This document shows positions 49,586-61,500 of a stretch of 64,000 bases of DNA, in pieces. Positions within the stretch are counted from its first letter, which is position 1; each line of letters begins with the position of its first letter. The position numbers and the translations under genes are program-made. The stretch is from Pempheris klunzingeri (lineage: Eukaryota; Chordata; Actinopteri; Acropomatiformes; Pempheridae). The notes beneath the pieces were generated by a model. That model did not search any database. It worked only from the letters and a program-made list of their open reading frames with translations, and had not been told where the DNA came from. The stretch is taken from NCBI RefSeq assembly GCF_042242105.1, contig NC_092029.1, positions 13,936,885-14,000,884 on the forward strand, in the 5' to 3' direction.

Positions 49586-50177
49586 AACAAGTCACATATC
49601 ACAGACTGAAACATATCAACTTCTCATGTATCATTGTGGTTTTAAAATCATAGATAAAAAGTACTGAGACCATTTGTGAGCTGCTGATCTGAATTAAAAG
49701 CATCCAGACTGATTCTCATTTGACATTATAGGATCTCATTCTATCTGCTCTCTCTTAGGTTTCTTGTTTGGATTTATATAAATTCCTTTGAGACTAATCT
49801 ATATCTTTAAATCAGACTTATCATAACCCCTATCGAGGAACGTGAGATTTTCAAAAATATCTCATGTGTGCTGGCTAAGTCGTGGCTCTGTGCTGCAGCG
49901 GTTTTATTCCCTGAGATCAGAAATGGACCAGTTTTGAAGAGAGAAGGACCTCTTCATGAGCTCAGTGACCCTCTCTGGTTGGCATTTTTAGTGGACTCAC
50001 TGATCACCTGAACACACTGAACAAGAGCCTACAAGGCAAAGACCAGCTTGTACCACAACTAGTAAATGAAAGCCTACTAATGGAAAGGCTGTTTTTTATA
50101 TGATATACATCACCTCTAGTGGATTAAAGTTAGCAATATACCTCACTTCTAGTGAGTGGCCCAGCCCTTTGTATGTT

Positions 50178-50221
50178 TTTCTGTATGTGGCCCTCAGTGA
50201 AAAAAGTTTGGACACCCCTGC
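50178..50221 (-). mobile_element. hAT-type terminal fragment
   Basis: The plus strand carries TGTGGCCCTCAGTG, then AAAAAGTTTGGACACCCCTG. On the minus strand this is the CAGGGGTGTCCAAACTTTTT end typical of hAT (Charlie-like) elements (recalled). Only one end is seen. Confidence 0.55.
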
Positions 50222-52370
50222 TGAGTTTTTAAACTTCTAGTAGCATTATGGAACTGTTTTTCTAAGTTTAGGTAGTGTATGCAAAAAGGACACAGACTTA
50301 GGGTTAAAAGGGATGTTTGATGCATCAATCTTTTCTTAATAAAGGTTGAGAAGAAAGGATTGCATGGAATGAGGCATTAAAAAGAACGGGCCATTATAAT
50401 GGAGAAATATGAGGAATATAAACAACTGTTGTTGAAATGAAGCCAAAAGCGGAATACTGCAGGATAGATTGATTGATATTTATTTTACCACTCTCTGTGC
50501 CTCCTGTTTATTCCTGATGTACCAGCTATAGAGGCCTAATTTAAGACAGCATATTTAAACACATACAAGTGCATTTAGGTCTGACACTGTCCCATAATGA
50601 AGGAGACATGGAAACCACTGCAGTCGGATTAAAGTGAAATGAACTTTATTGATTTAATATTATCTGTGATAAATACCAATAGACTAATCAGTTTTCTAAT
50701 CAGTGTAGCTGCAGTACAGTTGGTACAGTACAATACAAAATGGACTTTGCACCTAATCAGGACCAGGTTTAAAAATATAATCCACAAAGGTCTGTAGCTG
50801 CTGAGCCTTCATTTATTATTTTAGTGTGTGGATGTTCTGCTGTGGAAGATTTGTTTGTGTGTGTTAATATAACAGAGCCTATAGTTTCCTGTGACAACAT
50901 GATGCATACAGCGTGTGCTACTGTAACTGCACAGCTTCATTTGGGGCCATTACTAACGTACAGCTCAACAAGTTTGCATCATAATTTGCACATGTCAAAT
51001 TTAAGGTCATCCCTCATCTTAAAATCTACATTGCTCATAGAGAATGGGGAAAAGAGAGCAGTGCTTTTAACAGCCAATTCAACCTGAAACTGAGACCAGG
51101 TTAAGTTACCATGGTGATGCAGCCAGGTTAAAAGAGAGCCACCTTCGTGACACCGAAAACCCCGGCTTTAGGCTCAACATAGCACGCCAACCCTCTAATC
51201 TTGCTTCTGAGTACACCCCTCTGCTTTATCACTACTGTTTCTGACCAGACAGACTTCAGTGATGGCAAACAATCCAACAGCTGTCAGCACTTTTTTGTTC
51301 ATTGTTGTTAAATTTTGACTGGTGCACAGAAACTTAAGACATCATCTTCTGAGCCCCAACTACTTCAATTAGTGAGAAAAAACACCCTGAACATTTCTCT
51401 CTTGTGCAAATTTGTCTTTGTAAGATTTGGTTGATGTTTTGAAGGCTATATTTATGATATCTCTGGAACAATTATCCCTAGAGGTGATTTCAATATGACT
51501 TTGGAATGGCCTCAAGTATGTTATGATAACCGGTTCATAGAACTTAATGCACTCAAAATCACTTAAACACAGAATACAGAGACTGTAGTCCAATGCTCCT
51601 TTGACAAGATGGTTGATAACAAACTGTACAAGTTCAGTGTTACAACTCCTTATCACTGGCTAAGGCACACTACTGAATAAGCATTTTATGGTTATGATTA
51701 CGCAATGCATGCCTCTCGCCTTTATACATCAAGTAAAATTGAGAACCTGAAAATGTGAGGAATGTTTTAAATCTTTATTGGCTGTTGGTTATTAACATTA
51801 GAGTTTTAAGTACATTTAATATTGCATTACATTACATTATGAGGCTGAAAAGTACTACGTGCAAAAGCTGAAACAAAACCTTCCTCTGACTTACTTAGTA
51901 GATGTATGAAATGTGCTGGTGCAGATGCAGCGACATGATCCTATACAAAGGTCTCTCATTAGCATTCACTGCAGTGATACTTTTGGGAAAATCTGGAAGT
52001 ATTAAAAAAACTCCAAACTATAATTTTTGTGTGACCAAAGAAGCAAGAACAGGATAATATTGGTGTTACATTACAATCTGGTATTGCACCTACTCAGACT
52101 GAGTATACAGTATATTATATATATTTTTCAATGACCTTTCAAGGAAAAAAAAGACTTTGCTCAGTCTAATGACCTTTACTCTGGAGTGATATTCATCACC
52201 ACTGATGTAGCGAGTGTGAATTCTTCTGTTATATGTATTATAAAGCACTTCTGCTTACTTATCACTTTGAATTATATTATTCAGAATGCTACTTGACCAT
52301 GTTAATAGATTTCAACACAGAAATGCAGATTCTGAACCTTGGCAATAATATTCAAGGAAAGCTTTATGAA
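50222..52370. other. intergenic DNA upstream of the second apoB gene
   Basis: No exon recognised. AT-rich, with chance ORFs only. Confidence 0.45.
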
Positions 52371-52407
52371 ACTAGTTGCCTTTGTCCCTCCACACGTACG
52401 TATATCT

Positions 52408-52416
52408 TGGACTTTG
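52408..52416 (-). promoter_or_regulatory. HNF4-type site in apoB copy 2 promoter
   Basis: TGGACTTTG again (CAAAGTCCA on the minus strand), with the shared CCTTTGTCCCTCCACAC block just before it (about 52379-52395). The surrounding promoter is otherwise diverged from copy 1. Confidence 0.6.
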
Positions 52417-52472
52417 GAGCTGGGACAGCACTGTGTGTAATTCTCCCCTCCCCCCATACAGAAAACCTTTGG

Positions 52473-52480
52473 TATATAAG
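52473..52480 (+). promoter_or_regulatory. TATA box of apoB copy 2
   Basis: TATATAAG, 75-82 bases before the start codon, followed by the shared CAGTCTCATCTGAGTACTC leader. Confidence 0.7.
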
Positions 52481-52554
52481 GCCTATGAGGAGGTTGAGCC
52501 CTCAGTCTCATCTGAGTACTCATCAAAGGAGCAGAAAGGAGTTCCACAGAGTCC

Positions 52555-55500
52555 ATGATGGGGGACTCAAAGCTCTGTCTTTCCCTACTCCTAATCACAC
52601 TTGCATCGACTTGTAAGTATTTTGTACACCTAGACACACACACACATATATATAATAAGGATACCATTAATACAATGAAATATTATTAAGTGAAAACACT
52701 GATCTCTCTGGGAACTAATATAATTTTCCTGCAGGAGGAAACAAGATTTATTCTAGATTAACCGTTTATAGGGCACTCATTGAAATACTTAGAAATTCTA
52801 AATTTCAACCCTAGATCATTACTGGTGGTCATTACAAGACTTTTTTACTTTTGTGAATTTTTCAAAAAAATGTTTAATGTTATAGTGAAAATCAAGGTCA
52901 ATGAAGTTACCATATATGGTTCCTTGCCGGTCTGTCATGTAGCCTGATTGTCGCTGATTGGCTTGGAGAAATCTTGTAGTTCTACTGCCTCATGGTCAGG
53001 CACTCCCACTTAAGTTACCAAATATGGTCCCTTGCCTGATAAAGGGTTAAGACTAAAGATCTATTTTTTTTGTGATTGTCATTACAGATGCCCAAGAGGA
53101 GCATTCCACATGCCTGAGTAAGTTCCAGTATTTATTTGTTGTTGATATCTACACAACCTTACATTGAAATGTTGATCACACTGCAGTGTTGAAGTAATTA
53201 AAAAAGGTGATAAGAGGTAAACTGAATTTTAATGGTGGCGCGTGTAGTATTTTTTTCCTCACATTTCTGAATTAAAACACTATATAGATAAATAATAGCT
53301 AAACTGCTAAGGCAAACTGTTGGACTTTCTAACAGTACTTGCAACATACTGAAATCTCATGTAAATTCATGATCCTCTCTACCAGTAAACCAAAGGTACA
53401 AAGCCTACCACAAGTATGAATACCTGTACGAAGCTGAGTCCTTGAATGCCATCAATGGTGCTTCACAACTCAGGAATGGACCTAAGGCCACTTGCAAAGT
53501 ATGTGCCACTGTGTTTTAAAAGCTAAATGTCATTATTCTATTTCTGTCAAATCCAATTAAGCTATTCTTTTCTACACTATATCTGGCAGGGAAAAGCTAA
53601 AAAATGTACTTTAAACAGGTTGAAATTGAAGTGCCTCAAACTTGTAGTTTCATCGTCCACACCACTGGCTGCAGCCTGAGCGAGGTGGTCGACATGGACG
53701 CAGAGGGCAACCCTGTGTTCGGTCCTGCACCCAGCTCTGATGCCTTTGCTGCTGAAATGGAGAGGTGTGTAACATCAATAGTTGGCAGTTTAGTAGCACA
53801 TGCATTATGCAATGAAACATATTTGCTACAGGCCTTATTGGTAAAAGTCTCACATTTTCTGTAGATATCCTCTGAAGGTTGTGGTTGAGGGTGTGTACAA
53901 TGTGAAACTGTACCCTGAGGATGGTGAGACAACAACAATCCTGAACTTCAAGAGGGGTATCATCTCTGCCCTGGCTGTGCCTCTGCTGGAGGAAGACAAG
54001 AATAAGAAGATGGTAAGCCTACCACTTATTACTGTGCACTAAGAATGAAACACTTAGCACTCTCCTCATGTGATAACTGCTTCCTCAAATACAATAAAAA
54101 GAATGTGCAATTAAATTATATCTGTATCTCTGTTTACACCCATTCCAGCCCACCGTCCACGGCATGTGCAAGACCCATTACTCCGCCAACACCAGAGAGG
54201 ACATTGCAACTGACATCAGCCTCACAAGGGATCTGTCTGGATGTGACAAATTTGTCCCCATGAAAGATCACACCAGCCCCTTTGCACTTATCTCTGGCAT
54301 GGTAAGACATCCAAGCAACACATGGGTGAATCTGGTTTAAAATGTAGATAAATGTCATTCACGGACTGACATTCAAGATCCAACAAAAATCACATCACTG
54401 TACTAATTCTGTTTGACATATAATCTCTCTGCAGTGTAGTGTAAAAGCTTTCACAATGCTGTTAAAATCAAGAATCTTGCAGATTAGCTGAATTCTTTGT
54501 GTTTCAGCACTACCCTCTTGCCCAGCTGGTCAGAAGCTCACAGACCTGCAACTACAAGTTTGACAATGAGAAAAAGCACATGACCTCTGGGTCCTGCTCT
54601 GAGAAACACATGCTCATTCCCTTCTCTCACAAGTAAGTCAAACCTTAAACTGAACTCAATGCTGTGCTTCATTATGTTAGTGTATGTACTGATATGTCTT
54701 GTCCAAGGGTTCAATTGTACTCTTCAACCTCATGCTGCCTCTCCACAGGGGGAAATATGGAGTTGCCAATGTTGGAAAGCAACAACTGTCTCTGGTCGAG
54801 GTTTCTCCTTACAATCAAAGAGTTTTTGACCACAGTAAGTTTCCCTTCTTATCTGTGTTATTGTTATTTATGACTTATTATTAAAAATGAACTAAAGGTA
54901 TGAATAACTAATTCCAAACATTTCACATATATCATAGGTGACATTGTCAAGGGTCTTCATATGGATGCTGTTGAGGACAAGAGTGTTGTCCAGGACAAAG
55001 ATGCAGGTCTGACGCTCCTGAGAGAACTGGCCACTCTGCCAGAGACAGAGGGTGAGAGGAGGGCCCACCTCTTCCACAAGCTTGTCACCATGGTCCGAGG
55101 AATGAAGGCTGAGACCCTGGGTCCCACTATTCCTGAGGCCCTTGCCGTGTCCCGTGTTCTGACCTACCAGGTTCTGGCTCAGTGTGGAACCCCTGAGTGC
55201 AGCAGCGCCATCATGCAGATCCTCAGGACTTTTGACAGCTCTTCACTCGAGGTTGATGCCACTGTTTTTGCAATGGGACTCATGTCAAATCCCTCTGCCC
55301 TCCTGATCAATGACATGCTTGAGATGGCCAAATACAAGCCCAGCAAGCCCATCATGTATGCCCTGAGCAATGTTGTCAAGAGGTGAGTGAAGTCAACCAC
55401 ACTTTTTTCCAAGTAGAAGAATAGCTTTCAGCTTTCTGTAAAATAACACAGGGTTTAATTGAATGTGTTTTTAATTTGAAAAATCCTCTTGAACAGGTTA

Positions 55501-58500
55501 TACAAAGCTGAAGGAAAACTGATCCCTGAAATTAACTCTGTTGCTGAGTTCATGGCTGCCCAGTTGGGTGACTGTTCTGGTGACAAGGAGAACACTTTCA
55601 TGACACTGAGAGTGGGTAACCTTCCCTATAAATCAAATGTAAATGACTGCCAACACCAATAAGCAGAGTATTAATGTGTCTGTTCATTCTAGGTTATTGG
55701 AAACATGGCTCCAGCTGTGGTACCTGGTAGTCCTGCCCTCAAGGCTGCTGTGATGCAGTGTGTGAACCAGCCTGCAGCCTCCCCGGCTGTGCAGCAGGCC
55801 GCCGTTCAAGTGTACAGGCTGACTCCTGTGCCTGAAGAGGCAAGAGAATTCTTTCAAAGGTCTGACAAATTATTGGAATAAATCTACTGTATACTCATCT
55901 ATTGATCTCTATTGTTCACAGGCCAGAGAGGTTCTCATGCAGGTGGTTCTGGACAGTGCCAGTCCCGCCCAAAAGCGTATTGCTGCATATCTGGTACTTA
56001 TGAAGGATCCCCAGTCTACTGAACTGGTGCAGATGGCTGATGCCTTGCCCAAAGAGCAGGACAAACAAGTCAAGAGCTTTGTGATCTCCCACATTACCAA
56101 CATTTTGAGCTCAACTGAGCCAGAGACACAAGAGTAAGCAGTTAGAGCTTCATATCTATTTTTTCAAATTTGTTGAGTCATCAACATGATAAGCAGGTGT
56201 CCCGATTGCACCATCATCAATGGTTTAACTGTAGCATTTATTTTGTTCCCACAGACTGAGATATAAGATTCGTGATGCCCTGCAGGGAAATGAGGTTGGG
56301 CCCATTATGGATCCCACCAAGTTCTCTCGCAACTACAAGATCGGATCTGTGGAGGGCAACATGATCTTTGAGGGTACCAGCTACCTGCCCAAGGAGGTCA
56401 TGCTTGAAATGACTCTGAAGGCATTTGGCTTTGACATTGACATGATGGAGGTAACCAATTTGAGATATTTCAATTGATTGAGGTAATCTAGTCAATCATT
56501 CAGTAGGCTAAGTTGTGTCTGTGCAAAATTTGTCATCTTTATAGGTTGGTATGGAGGGCAAAGGATTTGAGCCAACCGTTGACGCCCTGTTTGGAGAGAA
56601 TGGCTTCTTCCCTGACTCTGCCCTGAAGACAATGTACTTTGTCTCTGACTACATGCCAGTCAGAGTCAAACAGGTGCTGCAGAACATCATGCCTGCAATG
56701 AAAAAGGACAGAATGAAGAGACAGGTACTCAGACCAATCTGCTTTGTATATATTAGATATTATATCTCCTGAGTAGTCACGAAGTGGGATTTTTACAAAT
56801 GGCAATGAATTTAGTCATATAATATGGACATTTATATGTTAAGGCCTCCCAGAACCTGATGAGGGACATTGGACGCAACCTCAACAAACTTGTGAGGGAA
56901 CTGAAGGCTGCACAGACTCCTGAGGCAATGGTTTATCTGAGGCTTTTGGGAAATGAGCTGGGATATCTGAAGAGCAACGAAATGGAGGAGATGGCCTACT
57001 CTGCTGCCATGATGATTGACAGCATGTTCAAGATGGTCCCAACTGATGTAAGGACGTTATTGGTTAATGTTTGAAGAGAAAATGACAATGATACAATACA
57101 TTCATTTAGGGAACTCCTTGTTTATGAGTTAAATGTTTTATGTGCATGTTTATTCGCCACAGCTAATGAAGGCACTGATGACCAAGACTGACAACACAAT
57201 CTTTGCCCATTACATCTTCATGGACAATGAGTTCTTCCTGCCCACTGCAACCGGTGTGCCTCTGAGGATTGCACTGTCTGGTACTTTCACCCCTGGCATC
57301 AAGGGAGGATTTAAGATTGCTCCTGATATGGTAATTATCATTAAAGAAAACCTTCCAAAAATGTGTTTCACAGTCAACTAATAATTGCATGGGTTTCTAT
57401 TTCACACAATCATAACCAAGGTTTACTGTGGTCCCACAGAGTGAAGTTACCTTCATGCCCTCTGCTGGCATTGAGTTTGTAACTCAGTTTGGCTCCGACA
57501 TCTCTGAATATGCCAGCTCTGGATTAGAGATGCACACCTCCATTTTCCATGAGAGTGGGCTCACTGCCAAGCTCTCCATGACACGTGACGCTGCCAAGTT
57601 GACCATCCCTGCTCCAACGAGCCCTACAAAGCTCATCAAAATGACGTAAGAATTAGTAGAATTATTCTGTGTCCTGATTAGTAATGCAGAAAGAAACACA
57701 CAGAAGCTGTTTTGCATATCTGTCTGTAATGCAACTGTTAAGTTAACACTAGCTAACCTAAAGTATAAAGTGGACAATAAGGATAGCTGTTTTTGTGGCT
57801 TGAATGCGTATTTTCATCTGTGTAATCATGTCCTCATGAAACAATTTAGGGTTTTTTATATTTGTGCTTGCAAAATTTCAACTTCTCTACATTTAAAATT
57901 TAGAAACACCCTGGTGGCAGTGACTGGATCAGAGGTGAAGACCATCCCCCCTATGGTGATGGACAAGGTTGATGTCAGTGAGTGCACTCCCTTCTTCGCT
58001 GGGATGAAATACTGCACTGCTCTGCAGTACACTGACGCTTTCTCTCAGGAGACGGCCCCCTACTTCCCCTTCACTGGGGACAGCAAGTGAGCAAGACTTT
58101 GTAAACCACCAGCAAATAATTTTCCATTTAAAATAAATTACTTGTGAATATTAGCGAACTCATTGAATTATCTAAACAGATTTGCTGTGGACCTCCATCC
58201 TACTGGTGAAGTCACCGAGTACATAGCCACTGTTGCCTACGAGCTCCTCAGGGAGGGAGAAGAGGGCCGGCAGAAGGTTGACTCTGTCAAGTTTGTTCTG
58301 AGGGCTGAAGGTAATGTGCAATATAAACAACATGGTAAAATCTTTTCATGTTTTCAGTGGCTCAAGTGGCCCTAGAAATTAAAGGGAAATTAAGTAATAC
58401 TTTTGTAATGGTTGGCCAACAACAGGTGCAGAGCCCACTGAAGCTAGAGCAATCATGAAATATAACAGAAGGAGGAATGTCATCAGTGCTGACATCCAGA

Positions 58501-61500
58501 TCCCTGACTATGATGTGGAGGCTGGCCTCAGGCTGGGTGTTGTTGATGGAAACACCAAGGGCAAAGGAACTCACTCCATCTCTCTTGACTTTGTAAACAA
58601 GAACATCCCTCAGCTCTCCCTGGTTGGCCGTGCCAAGTAAGAAATGAACAATAAATCCTCAGGATATAACATTAACATCAGCCTCATCACTGAGAGTACA
58701 CTAACCCACTGTAATATTTTTCAGTCTGAAGGCCATGAAGGAAGGTATGCTGCAAGTCCAACTTCTTGTTCCCTCAATCAGTGCTGATGCCACTGTCACA
58801 GCTAACATGAAGCGTGATGAAGAACTGGAACTGGAGCTTAAGAGTGAAGTCAAGGTGATGGAGGCCACCTCTGAGCAGAAAATCACAATGAAATATGGTA
58901 ATGTAATCTACCAGAATATTAGAAAATGTTGTTTTAATTGTTGTTGAGAATTTCTAACCATCCTAGACTAAAACATTTTGCCTGAAAGAAAATGCCAAAT
59001 TTTGTTTTGTTCAGAGTAAGTGTTCTTCCAGATTAACTCTAATTTCGAGTTTAGGGGAATGTATGCTCATATCTCAGGATTCAGTTCATTATTCTCTATT
59101 GTTGCAGATGACAGCAAGATTGAGGTTGAGTTCAAGTCTGATGTGAACACTGAGACCACCATCTTGCCAAACGCCGATGTGGTTGAGAAGTATGGCAATG
59201 AGCTTCTTGACATGGAGGTGGGACAGACCGACATGAGAGTCCGCCACATCTTCAAGAAGTTTGTGGAGGTATGAATCTTTCATTGAACAATTATTAAAAC
59301 CTTTCGGGTTACAAATGTGAGGCATGCGTAAAACAGTGATTGTCTTTTTTCTTAGGCTGCAAATAACTACATGGAAAAGTATGGTGCTGATCTCCCTTAC
59401 ATTCAGAACTTCAGAGTACCTGATATGCCAGAGATTTCCCTGCCAGAGACACTGTTCCTGAATACGTAAGCGTGAACAACTTCATGATAAATGTTTATAT
59501 TACAGAATTTATTTGGAAACATTTATGCATTATTTACTTATACATCTGTGTTTTTATCAGTGAGGCAAAGGCTGTCTACTACTTCAACAACGAGCGCTTC
59601 ACCATCGCTATTCCTCTCCCTCTTGGAGGAAAGTCAATAGAGGAGCTTAACTTCCCACCAGCTTTGACCACACCCCATGTGTCTCTACCCCAGTTTGGAC
59701 TGGAGATCGTCTCCATGGAGGTCCCCATCCCAGAGCTTGTTATCCCAGAGAGCCTTACTCTGTCTGTTCCTCTGTTTGGCAAAGCTGAGGTTTCAACTCT
59801 GATGAAGAGCAACCTATACAACATGGAGGCCTCAATGGCTGCTGGCAAAGATGTTGTGGAGACACCAAGCTACTCAGCTAAGTTTGATGTTAAGGGAACC
59901 TCCCCCCTTGACATCCTGTCAATGAAGATTGAAGGTAAAGAATAAATGTTATTCAAATATTTAGAATTTTTTACACAAATATCTTACAATGATGTGTTGT
60001 TCACTGTCAGTAGAGCACTTCAATAGTGGCTTGTGTATATTTCTCATAGCAGCAAATTCATCTCTTTGCGTTTCGTCAAAAGTTATTAGACTATGCGATC
60101 CTCAGTTACCAATTATAGTTCTTCCTCATTTTGTGTTTCATTTAGGATCTGGAATGTTGGCCACCACTGATTCCATCAAGGCCCATTTGAAAAGTTCCTT
60201 TATCCATAAATTCATTGAAGCCAGTATTAGTATTGTTGAGGATGCAACTATCACAGACAAAATCAATGTGAAATCAAGCAGCAAGATTGAAGCCACAAGC
60301 CCATTTGGTCTCAACATTGAACTAGAGCACTCTGGCATGGCTGGCATTAACACTGAAGAAATCTCTGCTGATAGCAACTTTGAGGGGATCTTCAAGGCTG
60401 GACCCATGTATGGCAAGACCACTTCAACACAGTCATTTGCCATCTTCCCATTCAGGCCAGAAGCAAAGATTGATTCTACTGTTCAGTTTGACTCCACCAT
60501 TGTTAAGGCCCAGAATACATTTGCAGCAACCCTGGCCAATGGTGAACTCTCAGTTGTGTCTAATACCAATGCATTTGAAGACATCTTGACCCATGTTGCT
60601 GAGCTTTCCTTCAAAGACAGCAAGCTGTCACTGAAAAGTGATGCAAATGCCCTTGCTCTTGGCATGAAGATCCGTAACCAGGCTGAAGCCACTGCTGGTG
60701 CAGGTGAAATCGTCATGAGAATGGAAACAAATGCAGATCACTCTGAAAACCGTGTTTACTCTCTGATGACTGCCACTTTTGATGTCAATGGTCTGGCTGT
60801 GAACAGTGATGCCACTGTGAAGCTCCTTGAGAATGAGGCTACTCACAAGGCTACTCTGACAATGAACAAGGATGGTTTGACCACAAGTGGAACAACTACT
60901 CTCCAGAGCCCCCTGGCCCTGGAAAACACCTTCAGTGCTGGGCTTGATGCTTCAAAGGCCACTCTATCCGTTACCAACAAAGCTGCAGTACGTGACATCA
61001 ACGTTGATAATTCCAACACCATGATCATTACTCTCTCTAGCCTTGACTTCAATTCAAAGGCTGAAGCCACCGCAAATGAGTTTGCCTCTTACACTCATGA
61101 TATCACCATCGACCTGAAACCATACACTGCTTCTGCAAATGTCAATAACAACCTGAAACTTCTGGCGGCCAACTTCATTAATGAGGCTCAGCTGCAGGCA
61201 GAGCTATACAAGATGGACCTGACTGGAAGCCTGAAAGCCATCTATGGTGAGGAGGAGATCAAGCACACCTATCAGGTCAATTATGCTGATATGACTGCTA
61301 ACGCAAAGTGCAGCACCACTGGAAAACTCTTTGGAACTCACATGAACCACAACACCGAGATTGAAGTTATTGGTCTTGCTGCCAGGATCACCAATGATGC
61401 CCGCTTCAACTCACAGCCAATGCGCTTTGACCATACCATCCGTTGCAGCATTGTTCCTTTTGATTTCAACCTTGATGCTATTTTCAATGCTGATGGAGAC

